64,000 nt of DNA from Desmodus rotundus. Lineage: Eukaryota > Chordata > Mammalia > Chiroptera > Phyllostomidae. Below are positions 37,870-49,885 of the stretch, in pieces. Positions within the stretch are counted from its first letter, which is position 1. The number at the start of each line of letters is the position of its first letter. The stretch covers positions 10,794,934-10,858,933 of the forward strand of contig NC_071398.1 in NCBI RefSeq assembly GCF_022682495.2, written 5' to 3'. The notes under the pieces were generated by a model, which did no database searches, had not been told where the DNA came from, and saw nothing but the letters and a program-made list of their open reading frames with translations. Made by a program: the position numbers and the translations under genes.

Positions 37870-39245
37870 GTAGGTCTGGCCTGAGATTTTAAAGACAGAA
37901 GTGCAGAAGGCAGATAGAAAGTCATCACAGGGTATTAAGTACTGGGACAGCTCATGCTAAATTCAGCAGATATTCAAGTTCACCATGTTGTCAGAGAGCA
38001 GAATCCAAGTTGCAGCTCCTTCAACAACTGTAGGATCTGTTCCTCCCATTCCCCAAATGCTGGGCCCGATATATGTGCAGTCCTATGAGAAAGGCATCCC
38101 TTCTCTTGTGGTGGCCCACGCCACAGAAAATTGAGGAGGACAGACAGACACAGCCTTCAGGTTGTCTTCTTGGATTCCACTGTATTCCAGGCCTCTCCCA
38201 CTTCACCTTCAGCTTTCCTTCCCATACCCGAAGCAATGAGAGCAGCTCTGCCTAGATTTCTCTAGCAGCTCAGGAGCTGCAAATGGTCTGATCCCTGTAA
38301 TAACTCCCTTCTTACTCTGTAGACTGTTAGTGATCCTCCTTGTCTGATGGCAAGCTCTCAGTTCTACCAATAAGATTAGCTGGAGCAAGCAGTGTATGGT
38401 TGCATGCCTCTGTTTTCTTTTTAGAAATGAGAGTAACAAAATTCACTTCATAAGGTTGTTAGGATTAAATGAATGCACACGAACAGTGTTTGGCATAAAC
38501 ACATTAAATATTAATTACTATGTAGGAATAAAGTAATTATTCATTATGCTAGCCTCAAGTGAATAGCATTGCTTTGGATTTCAGAAGGACTATGCACAAA
38601 CATTTCAACACCTATTTCAAAGGCCTTTACTTTATGTATTCCCCCCTACCCTCCCCCGTCATATTTCTTGAACGCAAACCACTGCTATGGTTTGCAAAGA
38701 TTCATAGTTGGCAGATAATGATGAGATTCGAAAAGCCAGACTTTGTTATAAAGAGAAGATTCCTGGGTCTCACGCTCCCTGATAAAAAGAAAATGAATAA
38801 AATCATCTCTAACATGGCCACAAACATGATTTTAGTGACTTTAAACTCTTCAAGTACAGATACAAGGAATGAAATCTCGTCCCCTTAGAATAAAAGACAT
38901 ATTTGAGACCATCCATATAGTCTCATTTACAGCCTCATGATGTCACTATTTTTGTCTTTTTTAGGATATCTAATTATACACCAAATACACACACAATTTA
39001 TATCTTTTTTTCTCTATAAGTCTACATTCATATCTTTATCCTTCATTCTTTTAAAAGTTTGTGTATCTTCTCTACCATTTTCTAGGTATGGATCTCTGTG
39101 TTTATCTATGCATGTAGCTGCCCTGACACATAAGTTTCATCCTATTTTCTTCTCTGTAAAGATATTGGTAAAAAGAATAAGGGGAAAAGGCACATATCTC
39201 ATAAAACTGTGATTGCTAACCAACCAAGAAATAAAAACATTTTGG
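37870..39245. other. Intronic sequence without recognised genes
   Basis: MIR-like words occur near 38400-38520. The 109-codon frame at 38559-38888 has no recognisable protein. Nothing else is assignable. Confidence 0.35.
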
Positions 39246-39246
39246 T

Positions 39247-39365
39247 CTAAAAAGAATTTTTTAAATGAAATTTGTTGGGTGACACCAATTAACAGGATCA
39301 CATAGGTTTCAAGTGCACATTTCTCTGACATGTGATCGGTACATTGCCTTGTGTTCCCGCCACCC
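39247..39365 (-). mobile_element. LINE-1 3' end, minus orientation
   Basis: 'atgaaatttgttgggtgaca ccaattaaca' and 'ggatcacataggtttcaagt gcac' are the reverse complement of the same type of L1 3' UTR seen at 23038-23265. Confidence 0.7.
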
Positions 39366-39369
39366 ACAG

Positions 39370-41415
39370 GGAGCTAAAGATCCAATGGCAACTTTTAAAG
39401 TCCAGTGAATCCAGGGAGTACAATGATTAAGCCCATGACACCCAAATATTAAACTTAAAGAACAATATTAACACACGTAGAGAGATGGAGGAAGTACAAT
39501 CAGCTCTAACAGGCAGCGTCCCAAGAGGACACCATACTGCACTGATTTCCAGCCCTCGGGCTCCAAGAATTTTTTAAAAACTGCTGTACCTGACTATTGA
39601 GTCAGGGGCACTGGCTTCTTTTTCCTTAGATTGTTAAATAAAAAAAACGACCACAGCCAATGTAACAATAGCTGCCCAGAGTGAATGAATCAAAATCATA
39701 CCTACTTTTTTCATCACGTCAGCATAAAATATATTTTGGGGTATGCCGCAGAATTTTAGTAATTAGTTTATATGTGCCATGAGATGAAAAATGTTGAAAA
39801 TTGCTGGCATACACACACACAAAAATATATACTGACAAAGGTGTCCCACATTCATTTTCGGCCAAGACTTCAGAATTTCACAAATGTGTGTTTGGGACCT
39901 GCCCTGACATGCAGCAGATTCGTTTCTCTGACGGGCAGATGTGGGCAAAGGCTGAACTCTCTATGAGCTTTTCACTCCTCAGTCCCTCTAATCCATGATT
40001 TCCTGAAATGGCTCTGTAACAAAAAATTCATAACACGGTGAGTGTTGATGCTAATTCACAGGGCTGTACACACACACATGGCTTGAATAATTTAAGAACA
40101 ATTTGCCCTTTGCCACTAGAATCAATAAATGTGTTGGATCCTAAAATAGCAAATCTCACACAAGAGCAAAGAGACGAGAGAGAAAGCAGGATCATGGGGT
40201 TGCCTGGGTGGGATCCCACCTTGGTTTCTCAACCTTCCATTTATAACAACACGTTTTTCTTGTGTGTCTTGATTTTTTCTCATGACAAGCGCAGATGTGC
40301 TGATGTGAGAATACTTTACAGTATTTGAAGTATCAGAAGATTATTTGAGCAGAAAGCAGATCTCATTTTCCTCAGAAGGGCTCCGGGTAGGCCCAGGTGA
40401 GGTGTTGGCCATAGGACATTTCTCTGCGTAGAGAGGAGTGAGGTGTAATTGTCAGAAAGTTGAACCAATAAATCCAGAAATCGGAAGAGCCAAAATGTGA
40501 GTGGGTAAAAGATATATTTATGAAAAACTTAAAGAGACAACACCTAGATAACCAAACTGAGAATCAAATTGTTATTCAATTAAATCAGGCTTAAGCCTAA
40601 TAAGCAGGTGCAGGGACACGGTGGAAGAAAAGTTAAAAGGGAAAGAAACAGCACTTTAGCATTAGCTCTTGCTATGACTAGGCCGGTAAACCACTGTTTA
40701 ATTGGAATATTGATTGGCTGACCTGGTTTAAAGGCACAGGTTGGGATATAAAATCAATGTTGCCTCTTCACATAGATATTGCTCACACTGAGCCAATGCT
40801 TTAATTTTAATCCTCTGAAACATCAGTTTAAATTATGAGATACCCATGAATAGGACAGACAGGTTCCTAAATTAGACCGAGGCACCAGAGCCCATTCCAC
40901 AGGGAGTAACTGCTCACCTGTGGCTGTGGGGTTAGGGGCAGAGATTGTTAAATGTGTTTTCAGTAGGTTCAAGTTTCAGGCATCTATATAACTTATTGAA
41001 ATACATTGTTGAGGCTCCTGAGCCAGTCCTGTAACAAAGTGCTCTAGAATTTTAACTCTTTGCAACTCACTAAAAGCTGGATGTCTAGAAAATTTGATCT
41101 GAAGAGCAACAGAAGCATATATAACATTTATAATAAAATTCCCTAAGCCATTCTACCTGTGTTAGCATATTTTTATGGGTTGACATTTGGATCAAAGAAC
41201 CTTAACTTTAAAGAGATCAGAGATATGAGTTAACAATTAGAAGGTCCTAAAAATAGAGTTTCATTAGGGATAATACAATTGATTAATTAAATTACTGTGC
41301 TATCAATGATTAATGGAATTGTATCTTATAATTTAGGGAGAACAGAGGAGTAAGCATTAAAGCAAAGTTTGATGGAAGGAGTTTCCTCATATTCAGAAGG
41401 CATTCAAATCAACGT
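39370..41415. other. Intronic sequence without recognised genes
   Basis: No assignable gene. The segment 40430-40990 is a mostly repeat-free block that I could not classify; it may be an old LTR or unique sequence. Confidence 0.3.
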
Positions 41416-41419
41416 TGTT

Positions 41420-41715
41420 TATATTCCCACATTATACACCAACTTGCTCCCGGTCAAAATGTAGAAGCAACATAATGCCCCTTGGAAGACTAATACATTT
41501 TAGGTACCTCTCACTGTTAATTGCCGATACTTTCCCATTTGAATACTCTAGTAATTTGTTTCTTTGTATAGAAGCTTTATTTAAAATTGCCAAAACTTAA
41601 AAGCACCCAAGATGTCCCTACGCAGGTCAATAGACAAACTATGGTCAACCCAGACAATGGATTATCACTCATTACTAAAAAGAAATCAGCTATCAAGTCA
41701 ACTGTCTACCTGTCT
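41420..41715 (+). mobile_element. Old LINE-1 fragment
   Basis: 'aaattgccaaaacttaaaag', 'cacccaagatgtccctacgc', 'atagacaaactatggtcaac' and 'ccagacaatggattatcact' follow the L1 ORF2 3' end. Stops and indels break the frame. Confidence 0.65.
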
Positions 41716-42349
41716 CCACAGAGGTATAGCTTCTATATGCAGAATGGAAACTGCACAATCCTCACCCCATCTCAGAGTTTGGGGACCAGAGCTGTTACAT
41801 GCATTCATATCAGGTAGGCCAGCTGGATGTCTTTTGAGGGTGTTTATTTCAGTCTTCATGATTTCCCTCCCATGTTTTCCTAAAGAATTTCAGTTTTGTT
41901 CATCACTCTGAATCGAATATAAGACAAAAAATATAATCAAAATCACCAACATACATTTTTGACTTTGCCTCTCTCCCCTTTAAAATAGAGAAATCTGCTG
42001 AATTCTCTTCATATCTAGCTAAGCGAAAAAGCAAGCCACATCCTCTAAATTTCAAGAAAAAAGTATGTTAGGTTTAAGAGTTTGTCAGTATGAACATTTT
42101 TTAATCTTTCAGGCTTATGTGACATAAACTTTTTCTTTAATAATAAAAACGAATATAAAAATGAATCTCTTTAATTATTACTTTGGGAATCTTCTTTATA
42201 TCAGACTAACATATGTAGTGCACAGTGACAGGAATAACAAGCTAATAATCCATGTAAGCTATAGCTATTTCAACTTTCATTTCAGTCCATAGAAATTGCA
42301 AATTTCACTAGTTAATTGCGTGCTAAATTAGCATGTGGCATTGCATAGA

Positions 42350-42965
42350 GATGGTTCCGAGGGAGGGGAGAGGGGCTGGCAGTTGAATCAACTGTCAGTA
42401 GCCCATGATGCAATCACTCATAACCATGGGATGGAGCCTCCATAGAAGCTGAAAGGACAGTGTCAGAGAGCACTTACGGAGGCTCACAACTGGAGATTTG
42501 GGGAGAGTGGTGCAGCTGGGGAGGGCACAGAAGTGCCACACCCTTTCCTGTGTGCCTTGTCTGATGCGTCTCTTCCGTCTGGCTGTTCCTCAGTTCTAGC
42601 CTTTTATAATAAACTGATAACCTAGTGAATTCTGTGAGCCTTTCTAGCAAATGGCTGTGAATTCTATGAGCCATTGTAGCAAATTAATCAAACACAAGGA
42701 GATGGGTTATGGGGGCTTCTGATTTATAGCCTGTTGGTTACAAGCACAGGTGAGAACCTGGACTTGGCCATTGGCCTGTGAAGTGGGGTTGGGGTCGGGG
42801 TTAGGATATGCAGCCTGGTAGGACTGCCTCAACGCGTAGTATCTGATGCTGTCTCTGGGACAACAGTGTCAGAATTGAGCTGAATTAGAGGACACCCCGA
42901 AGGTGTCCAGGAATTCCTTGGTGGTGTATGGGAAGGCCCCCTCTCACATAAACACATCCACAAAC
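42350..42965 (+). mobile_element. Old endogenous-retrovirus-type LTR
   Basis: The sequence 'ccatgggatggagcctccat', 'ttccgtctggctgttcctca', 'ccttttataataaactgata' (with an AATAAA-type signal), 'tagcaaattaatcaaacaca' and 'gtgtcagaattgagctgaat tagaggacac' recalls an old ERVL/ERV-type LTR family. I cannot name the subfamily. No internal retroviral genes flank it. Confidence 0.6.
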
Positions 42966-43359
42966 CACAACTGGGTCCAGGAACCTAATCTATTATTAAA
43001 TTATGATACACTTGTACTTTAGAGACTGAAGTATAGAAAGCATTTTGCTTTCCTTTAACGCAGTGTTTATCAATCAAATTTGGCTTTTCAGTAAACCTAT
43101 TTTGAATACAGATCGAAAGATGTTGCCATAGGTCTGTTACACATTAAGAAGTGATTTAGGTCTAGAGGACAACAAAAGCAGAGAGCAGTATATAGTTCCC
43201 TGCCTCTACTCCAGACTGTCTGTTTGCTGTCTGAACTGTTCACTGCAAAAGCCCTTAGGTGTGGCTGGAATCCATGTGAGGGCGGGGAGGGGGAGGGGCA
43301 GTGGGACCACTGGTAAGCACATGTGCAAGGGAGTCAGAGGATGAGCAGGAGGCGCAAAG

Positions 43360-43730
43360 GTGATTCAAATAATAAATATATGGAGCATTAAAAAACCCCT
43401 CAACTTTCTCACTGTTGGAAAAAGAGAAAAAAATCGGAATGAGCCATGTGGTATTGCTTCAGTACTGGAGAGAGCGAGAGGTGAACTCAGGATACAGCAC
43501 CGATTTGATCCTTTTGCTGTAAAAAGACATTGTTGGGACAATGGGAGATATCTTACTGAGGGTGGTGCATTCCACAGCGATGGTACAGCAACATGAACTT
43601 CCTTACGCTGATGCTTGTGTTGTGCTGTGTAGAGAAACATCCTCGTGGGAAGGACTTACTCTGGCTTCCCATGGGATGGGTGTCCTATCAGCCACTTACT
43701 GTCCAGTAGTTTGGGAAAAATAGATTTGGA
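43360..43730 (+). other. Unclassified old repeat-like segment
   Basis: Words such as 'aaaaagacattgttgggaca atgggagata' resemble a module found in some old mammalian retroelement 3' ends, but the match is weak. The overlapping frames (78 and 91 codons) are not genes. Confidence 0.3.
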
Positions 43731-44489
43731 CAACTGCATTTGCAACTTTCCTCTAAGATAAAATGTGTTCCAGATGAAAGGTAATAAAAAAACAGAAAAG
43801 CAGGAGCACACATTTTGTATGGGCCTCTCACCAAAGGAGGATTTAAGGATGTTTAGCATAAAAGGACGTAGTCACAAAGAAAAGGCATAATATTAAAGAT
43901 AAGAGAAGACAGAAGAATGAGAATAGCACAGAGAAGGAAAGAGTCTGAAATTATTTTCAAATTTGAACATTTTTCTTTTGGCTGAATTACTCTTCAAGAA
44001 GAGTAAGTTTACCTGTACATTGTGTTCTGGCTTTCATAACCTCATCGGTTATAAGCCTCTTACACATCTTTCTTTGCTAAGTCATCTCTTGAACTGCTGC
44101 TATTTCGATCATTACTTTCTGGTGGAGAGTGCATTCTCCTTTTGCATGATCTAGACTTGATCCCGGTTTACTCTCTTTAGTCTTGTCCTTTATTATATTA
44201 ATGGCACTTCAGCCCCAGTTATTCACCACATTATTCTTAATTAATTTCATTGTTGTAAATTCCTATGTGATGTGTTGTTCTTACATTTTTAAAGTGCTTC
44301 TATTCCTATCTTGACAGTTGTGTAGAACTTCCCCAAACTTCTCCCTGTCCAAATCCCATCCTGGTTCTTCAATTTAGTTTGCAAAGCTGGTCTCCAGAGC
44401 ACCTCCACCTTGGAAAAACATTAGTGATTATTAATATGCAGCGGAATCTTGGTGCTCACGTAAACCCAGTTCCCTAGAGATATTATGAA

Positions 44490-44712
44490 AGATTAGTCAA
44501 GCGTACTGGTTAAACCCCAGAGCAGGTAAAGTCAGATGTCTATATTTAAATCCCTGCTCCTCCACTTGATATCTGGATTTGGATTAGCTATAATTTCCCC
44601 TGGTTTTCTGATTTAAAAATAATGAGAAGTAGGGAAGTTAAGAGCCCTACCAATGTTGTAGGATTGTTGTGGATATTAGAAGCATTTAACATAGCTTCTG
44701 GCATACAGCAAC
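44490..44712 (+). mobile_element. MIR SINE
   Basis: It follows the forward MIR order: 'ctatatttaaatccctgctc', 'ctccacttgatatctggatt', 'gttgtaggattgttgtggat' and 'cttctggcatacagca'. Confidence 0.7.
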
Positions 44713-44856
44713 TTTTCATTACACATCAATCATTATTGGAGGTGCCCTGAATCTAAGAGTAAACTAAGAAAATCCCAAGCGTCCTATTTTATATAACTGT
44801 GTACTCGAAGATGCAATAACGCCTACCAGCTTAAGCACTGCAAAAGTTGGTCCCTG

Positions 44857-45067
44857 CCCTGGCTGGCGTGGCTCGGTGGATTGAGTGGGGGCTGCAAACC
44901 AAGGGGTTGGCGGTTCGGTTCCCGGTCGGGGCACATGCCTGGGTTGTGGGCCAGGTCCCCAGTGGGGGCCACATGAGAGGCAACCACACACTGATGTTCT
45001 TCTCTCTTTCTCCCTCCCTTCCCCTCTCTCTAAAAATAAATAAATAAAATCTTAAAAAAAAAAAAAG
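44857..45067 (+). mobile_element. VES SINE inserted in a Tigger element
   Basis: It has 'ccctggctggcgtggctcgg', 'cggttcggttcccggtcggg', 'catgcctgggttgtgggcca', the CT-rich body, (TAAA)n and poly-A. The exact 9-base target-site duplication is 44846-44854 and 45068-45076. It is among the best preserved SINE copies in the window. Confidence 0.95.
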
Positions 45068-45422
45068 GTTGGTCCCCCTTTATCCACAGTTTTGCTTTTC
45101 ATGGCTTCTGTTACCTGTAGTCAACTGTGGTCTGAAAAAATCAAATGGAAAATTCCAGATATTTTGAAAGAGACCACATTTACATCACTTTTAGTAAAGT
45201 ATATTGGCATAATTAGTGTATCTCATTGTTAGTTATTGGTGTTAATCTCTTATTGTGCCAACTTTAGGAAGTAAACTTTATCCTAGATATGTATGTATAG
45301 TATGTATGTATGGTTTTTTTCCTAAAAAACCAGGATGTGCAAGGTTCAGTCCTATTCTCTGTGGCAGGCATCCAATAGGGGTCTTGAAATGTATCTCCCG
45401 CAGATACAGGGAGAATACTGTA
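45068..45422 (+). mobile_element. Tigger-type (Tc1/mariner superfamily) nonautonomous element
   Basis: The left end 'ggtccccctttatccacagt ttt' and 'ctgtagtcaactgtggtctg' match Tigger family left ends. 'ttagttattggtgttaatct cttattgtgc', 'gaagtaaactttatcctaga' and the right end 'gggagaatactgta' match the right half. The internal transposase frame is missing. The SINE sits in its extreme left tip, which continues on the far side of the SINE. Confidence 0.75.
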
Positions 45423-45649
45423 CTTGGTTTTCTCATCTCTTTACTTCTACCTTCACTAATATGCCCTCTTGAATAAAATAGAGTTCGTTCCAATATGCAC
45501 ATTTGTGAAACATAAAGTTAAGGCTCTTGAGCATTTGTATCATACAGGCAATGTATATCGTATGGGCAATTTTTTGATTCACACTAGTAAGACTCACAAG
45601 TGGACAGTTGGAAAGAAACTAATATCTCTTTCAAAATAATCATTGAGCT

Positions 45650-45782
45650 TTCCCAAACCTAGGTTTTTAGGTAGATATTATTGTGCACATTATACAGATA
45701 GAGAAAGTGAGATTACATGGCTTATGCAAGCAGAAGGCAAATTTCAGGCCATATAATCTGAGGTTCCGTTTTAAAATCAAAT
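45650..45782 (-). mobile_element. MIR-like fragment
   Basis: 'attattgtgcacattataca gatagagaaa gtgagattac' followed by 'gcttatgcaagcagaaggca' is a reverse MIR core. Confidence 0.55.
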
Positions 45783-46599
45783 AAAAAGCTTATTTTACCC
45801 AAACCCAGGTGTAGACATAAAAACAGGGTTAAACACCCCTCACTCCAACGTGAAATAGCATTGAAAATACCTATTTAAACTATCTGAAAATTGATAAATG
45901 CAGGTAAATTTTCATTGAATAACCAACTTCAACAGAGCTAGCTTGGTGCCCACAGTAAAAATCAGACAAGCTCACATGTTGCTCTTTAGGTTGTTTCGTT
46001 AAAAAAGTGAATTCTCATCAAGTTCTGCAATTCACAGTCGAATATAAAAGAGCTATATCTCCAGCTCCCAAATAAGATATTTTAAAAATAATTTAGCTGC
46101 CATTTGGGCAAATATACGTGTGTGTTTTGTCTGGACAGCCTGTCAACTGGCAGCCAGTTCTTGAACATCCCATTCATTTCCATTTAATATTGGTAAATTT
46201 CTCAATGAGAATTTTATTTTTCCCGTTCAGCGCAGTGAATTCCCCTGGTCCTGGCTGGCATTCCTTGGGACGCACAGGTGCAGGGGCTGGCATTTCTGCT
46301 GTAGCGAAGAAAGAAAAATGAAAGGAGGAAGGAGGGGAGGGAAGAGACAGGCTGGCAGAGCACAGTGAGGAGAGAAAGGAGATAGAAGTGACCTTCATCC
46401 TGATATTCACCTTCGTGAGAAATGAAGGGAATAATTCACACTTGACAATAAAATAGTGCAGCTGCCTCTGCTTCCTTTAACCAGAGAGGCTGGAGTCAAA
46501 CAGCAACCACACACCCCATGCATAAAATCAATACATACGGGAAGGTCCAAACGTAAGGTGGGAAAGAGATTAATAAAAATAATTTTTGAAAACCACCAC

Positions 46600-46815
46600 C
46601 ACAACCAATTATCGAATGCTTGTTTACTTTCTGGCACACCTTGACCTTGTATGTTATCACACAGTTCTCACACAATGAAAGCAAGATGGAAATTATTATC
46701 TTCGCATGGTAGCCAAGGAAAATGAGCAGTAATCTGACCTCCCTGAACTTCAAAGTCAGCCAGATAATAAGGGATAAAACCAGGATTCAAAACTCTATCT
46801 ATTTAACTTCCCAGC
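46600..46815 (-). mobile_element. MIR SINE
   Basis: 'cgaatgcttgtttactttct ggcacacctt', 'gatggaaattattatcttcg' and 'aaaaccaggattcaaaactc' follow a reverse MIR from tail to head. Confidence 0.6.
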
Positions 46816-46819
46816 CTAT

Positions 46820-48715
46820 TCTTTGAACTATAGTACAGCCCATGCAGTTTTTGAAAGAGATGTCATAAAAAAGGCATTTTTTAAAGAAAAATAACTGTGT
46901 ATGTTAGTGTAGGTTATTTCCTTTAGTTTCTACTTTCCAACCAAGAAAAATGTTTTAGGAAAACATTATATACTGTGTATTTATAGGTGCACATACATGT
47001 TGCATAATGTAGCTAATAATATCTTTACAATCCTTTCCTTAGCTGAAGTTGACCTTGGAGTCTGCCAAAGTTGGAGTGGGGGAACTTCTTTCTCAAAATA
47101 TTTATTAGGCACATGACTCATATACACAGAAATGGAAGCCTCTGACACATTTACAATAAACAGATATAGACTTGGCCGTTAAGATGTACAGATCATAACA
47201 ACAAGGCAAAAGTAACAACGTCCCTCTTCACTGCTGGTTAGCAACTAAAATAAAGGGTTCTTTGTGTATTGTAGGTGCCGATAGTCTTTTTAATTTGCTC
47301 TAAACCAGGAGAAGCGATGAAGGAAGCAAGTTCTCTGCCCTAAATGAGTGATCAAACAAGAACAACGAGAAAAAAAAATCTAGTGTTCGTCAGTTTCTGT
47401 TTGCATGTCAGAATTGGAAAGAAGTAGACCCATGGAGATGTTTTTGCTTGTCTGGGGTTTCTTTTTGTGCTAATAGTAACAGTAGAGAGATAACTTTCTG
47501 CTAAAAAGCCATACAAGTTTCCCTAGAAATAGTGTCATTTCAATCATCCATAGAGAAGCCATGTGATCTGATAAGAAGAAAGAATTAATAAAAGTAGAAT
47601 TCCATGCACAAAAGATAGACAGAGTAGAGTCTTGGCAGGAGAAATATCTGGGTGAGATGTGAAACCTCACAATCAATTCTGATTTGCTGCTGCAGTGAGT
47701 ATATGTACCAACGCTATACGGTGAGTAAAATAGAAGCTGTCAAATAAAGCCAAGCTACTTAACTAATTCTGCCCTTCCATTTATGTCTCGGCTTGTGGTC
47801 TTCATTTGTCTCATCATGTTCTCCTTTAATTTTGATGTACATATCCGTGTAGGTTGCCCCAACTGTAAATTAAAACTAAGTAGGGTCTATATTCCTTACA
47901 TAAGAATGCCTCTGGGGGTTGTGCACCCTGAATTTTGGACCCTGCCCGCTAATTTGGTCAGATAAGGGAGAGCTCTCTATATAGAGTCTGGGTGCTATCA
48001 GCGGTTTTTCCAGGATCAAGGCCAGGGTATGGGGAGAGATAAGCAGATGAAAAACAACAACAACAAAAAAGAAGGACTAGAAAATCACGTTTTGAAATAT
48101 ATACTGCTCTGTAAAATGTAATAGACACTTCAATGGCTCAGAAAAATTGGGAGCGGGCCTTTGGGGATGGTAGCGCTCCTAAAAATGAGTTCAGTTAAGG
48201 TAAGCCAGCCACAGCACAGAAGTCTCTGGTAACCGATTTCCTAATCCACTCTCGACTCGAGCCACCGACTCAACTCAATATCTGGCTGCCTACAGACCTA
48301 GACATTTCTCTGTTTCTCTATGCACCGCATCTGCCTGTGAATATACACAAACAAATAATTAAACATCAAGCAAATATCAATAGGATTAGTCTGGCATGTT
48401 GGAACAAATCTTGATAAATCCGCCTCAGTAACAATACTTCAACTACAAATCTATGAGAGGCATACAAATTCAGCCTATTGAAGCACTCTCGGGCAAAAAG
48501 AGATATTTTAATAAAACTGCTTCGCCAGTTCCTATTACAAAGAGACGAAAGCTATTGAGCTGTGGCACTGAGCGCAAGAAAAAAAAGGGGATTTGGAAAT
48601 GCAAATTAGAGATAAGACAGTAATAAATGTCTTTTATTCAGCGATACACTATCCCTGATGCCAGGGGCCATTTTAAAGATGACTTCTAATAGTTCTGCGA
48701 AATTGGAAGCATACA
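46820..48715. other. Intron 3 sequence next to exon 3
   Basis: No gene or clear repeat was recognised. The last 430 bases before exon 3 (48290-48715) are repeat-free and are flagged as a candidate conserved flank. Confidence 0.35.
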
Positions 48716-48718
48716 TAC

Positions 48719-49013
48719 CCAAAATGGACATCTCCGGCACGGTGGCATGATAGGGCCCATTAAGAAACTCTGGTGCATTATCGTTGATGTCTTGAACTTT
48801 AATGATAAATTCAGAAGGAGGCTCGAGGGGCTTGTTGGTCTCCCAGTCCACTGCCTGAGCTGTGAGGGTGTACTCGGCCTTTTCTTCTCGATCAAGTCTT
48901 TTGATAGCATGGATATCTCCTGTTATGTCATTTATTTGAAAGATTGTCCCAGCTCCATCTCCAGAGAGGATATACTTGATTTTTTTGCTCCCAGGATCCA
49001 GGTCTGTGTGTAG
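48719..49013 (-). CDS. CDH8: Cadherin-8 coding exon 3 (end of EC1, EC1-EC2 linker, start of EC2)
   Basis: This is an internal coding exon of a type II classical cadherin, a calcium-dependent homophilic adhesion protein of the plasma membrane with a mainly neuronal role. It reads on the minus strand from CTA at 49013 for 98 complete codons plus one base, with no stop. The exon product starts [11 protein letters not shown]. It carries the LDRE calcium motif (residues 40-43), [11 protein letters not shown] (56-66), the inter-repeat linker DINDNAPEF (75-83) and VPEMSILG leading into repeat 2. It is flanked by TTTTAG at the acceptor (AG at 49015-49014) and by G|GTATGT at the donor (GT at 48718-48717). 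A branch-point-like CACTAAC lies at 49041-49035. The length of 295 bases equals the usual exon 3 of type II cadherins. The ILG-TSVTN junction favours CDH8 over CDH6, 7, 9, 10, 12, 18 and 20 as I recall them. The open frame continuing below 48719 is intron read-through. The family is near certain and the paralogue very likely. Confidence 0.95.
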
Positions 49014-49359
49014 CTAAAATGAAAAGTGACATTGGTTAGTGATGGGTCGATTTGCAACCTTATTTTTTTTAACCACCTCCTGCTTGAATGTCTGGTTGGT
49101 TCTTTTTACGTTCATTGTAACTTCATCAATTTCTGCTAACAGTAGCTATACAGAGAGTCTATGCAACTATATGCATATAAATCAAAATAAAACATAATGA
49201 AATTCTTACAGACAAGTTTGAACACTTAAAAAAAAAAAAAAACCTTTGACCTGTTCAGTATAAACTCATATGCATTTAGAATGATAAAAAGATGAAGGAA
49301 AAAATATAAAAATATATGGATTATTTTCAATGTATGGATATATTTATTTAAAGATGTTA

Positions 49360-49565
49360 TTGCTAGCTATCTTTTATGGATCACTATTTGTATGCCAAGA
49401 ACTCTGTGAATTACTTCTCATATAATTCCCTTAATTTTCACCAGAAAATAAATGAATTAAAATATTCCACATGAAAGTTGGGAAAGAGGAAGTTTGACAC
49501 GATAACCTCCCCAAGGTTCATAGTGTGGAATCAAGCCTGGTAGACCTTGAAATCAACTCAGATCT
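49360..49565 (-). mobile_element. MIR-like fragment
   Basis: 'gtatgccaagaactctgtga attacttctc atataattcc' and later 'ctccccaaggttcatagtgt' follow a reverse MIR. Confidence 0.5.
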
Positions 49566-49885
49566 GCCAGTTACATTTACAAAAGCAAAAATAATTCGAA
49601 AAATCTGGTGTATGTTAAAATCTTATGTTTGTCTAGGATGTTTTTTACTTTGTTTCGCACAATTCTTCGGGTCCAGGGAAATCATTCCCTTTCTATAAAG
49701 TAGAACACTGAGGCCAGAGTAGGGGAGCACGTTTCCCAAAAATAAGAATGCTTAGAAAAACGGAAACTTAGCAGCAGTGACCCAGATCCATCTCAGGTCA
49801 CGGCGACAGGCACCCACTTGACAGCCGCCCCACCTGAACCATTTTGGTAGCTGTAGAATGACTGGCTTTAAACTGTGCAGTTTAC

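Larger units (their letters stand above)
7687..48718 (-). other. CDH8: CDH8 intron 3 (41,032 bases)
   Basis: This is the region between the donor at 48718 and the acceptor at 7687. It begins GTATGT and ends TTTAG on the minus strand. It contains interspersed repeats listed separately and no further cadherin-like exon. Phase 1 at both ends agrees with direct exon 3 to exon 4 joining. Confidence 0.9.

Noticed and set aside
44857..44960. tRNA-like sequence with A and B boxes
   Set aside because: It is the head of a VES SINE and not a tRNA gene; the same applies to the other VES copies.
48606..48851. Frame extending past exon 3 to a stop at 48606
   Set aside because: The residues after ILG are intron read-through beyond a strong GTATGT donor, and the next exon continues the protein correctly from 7686.
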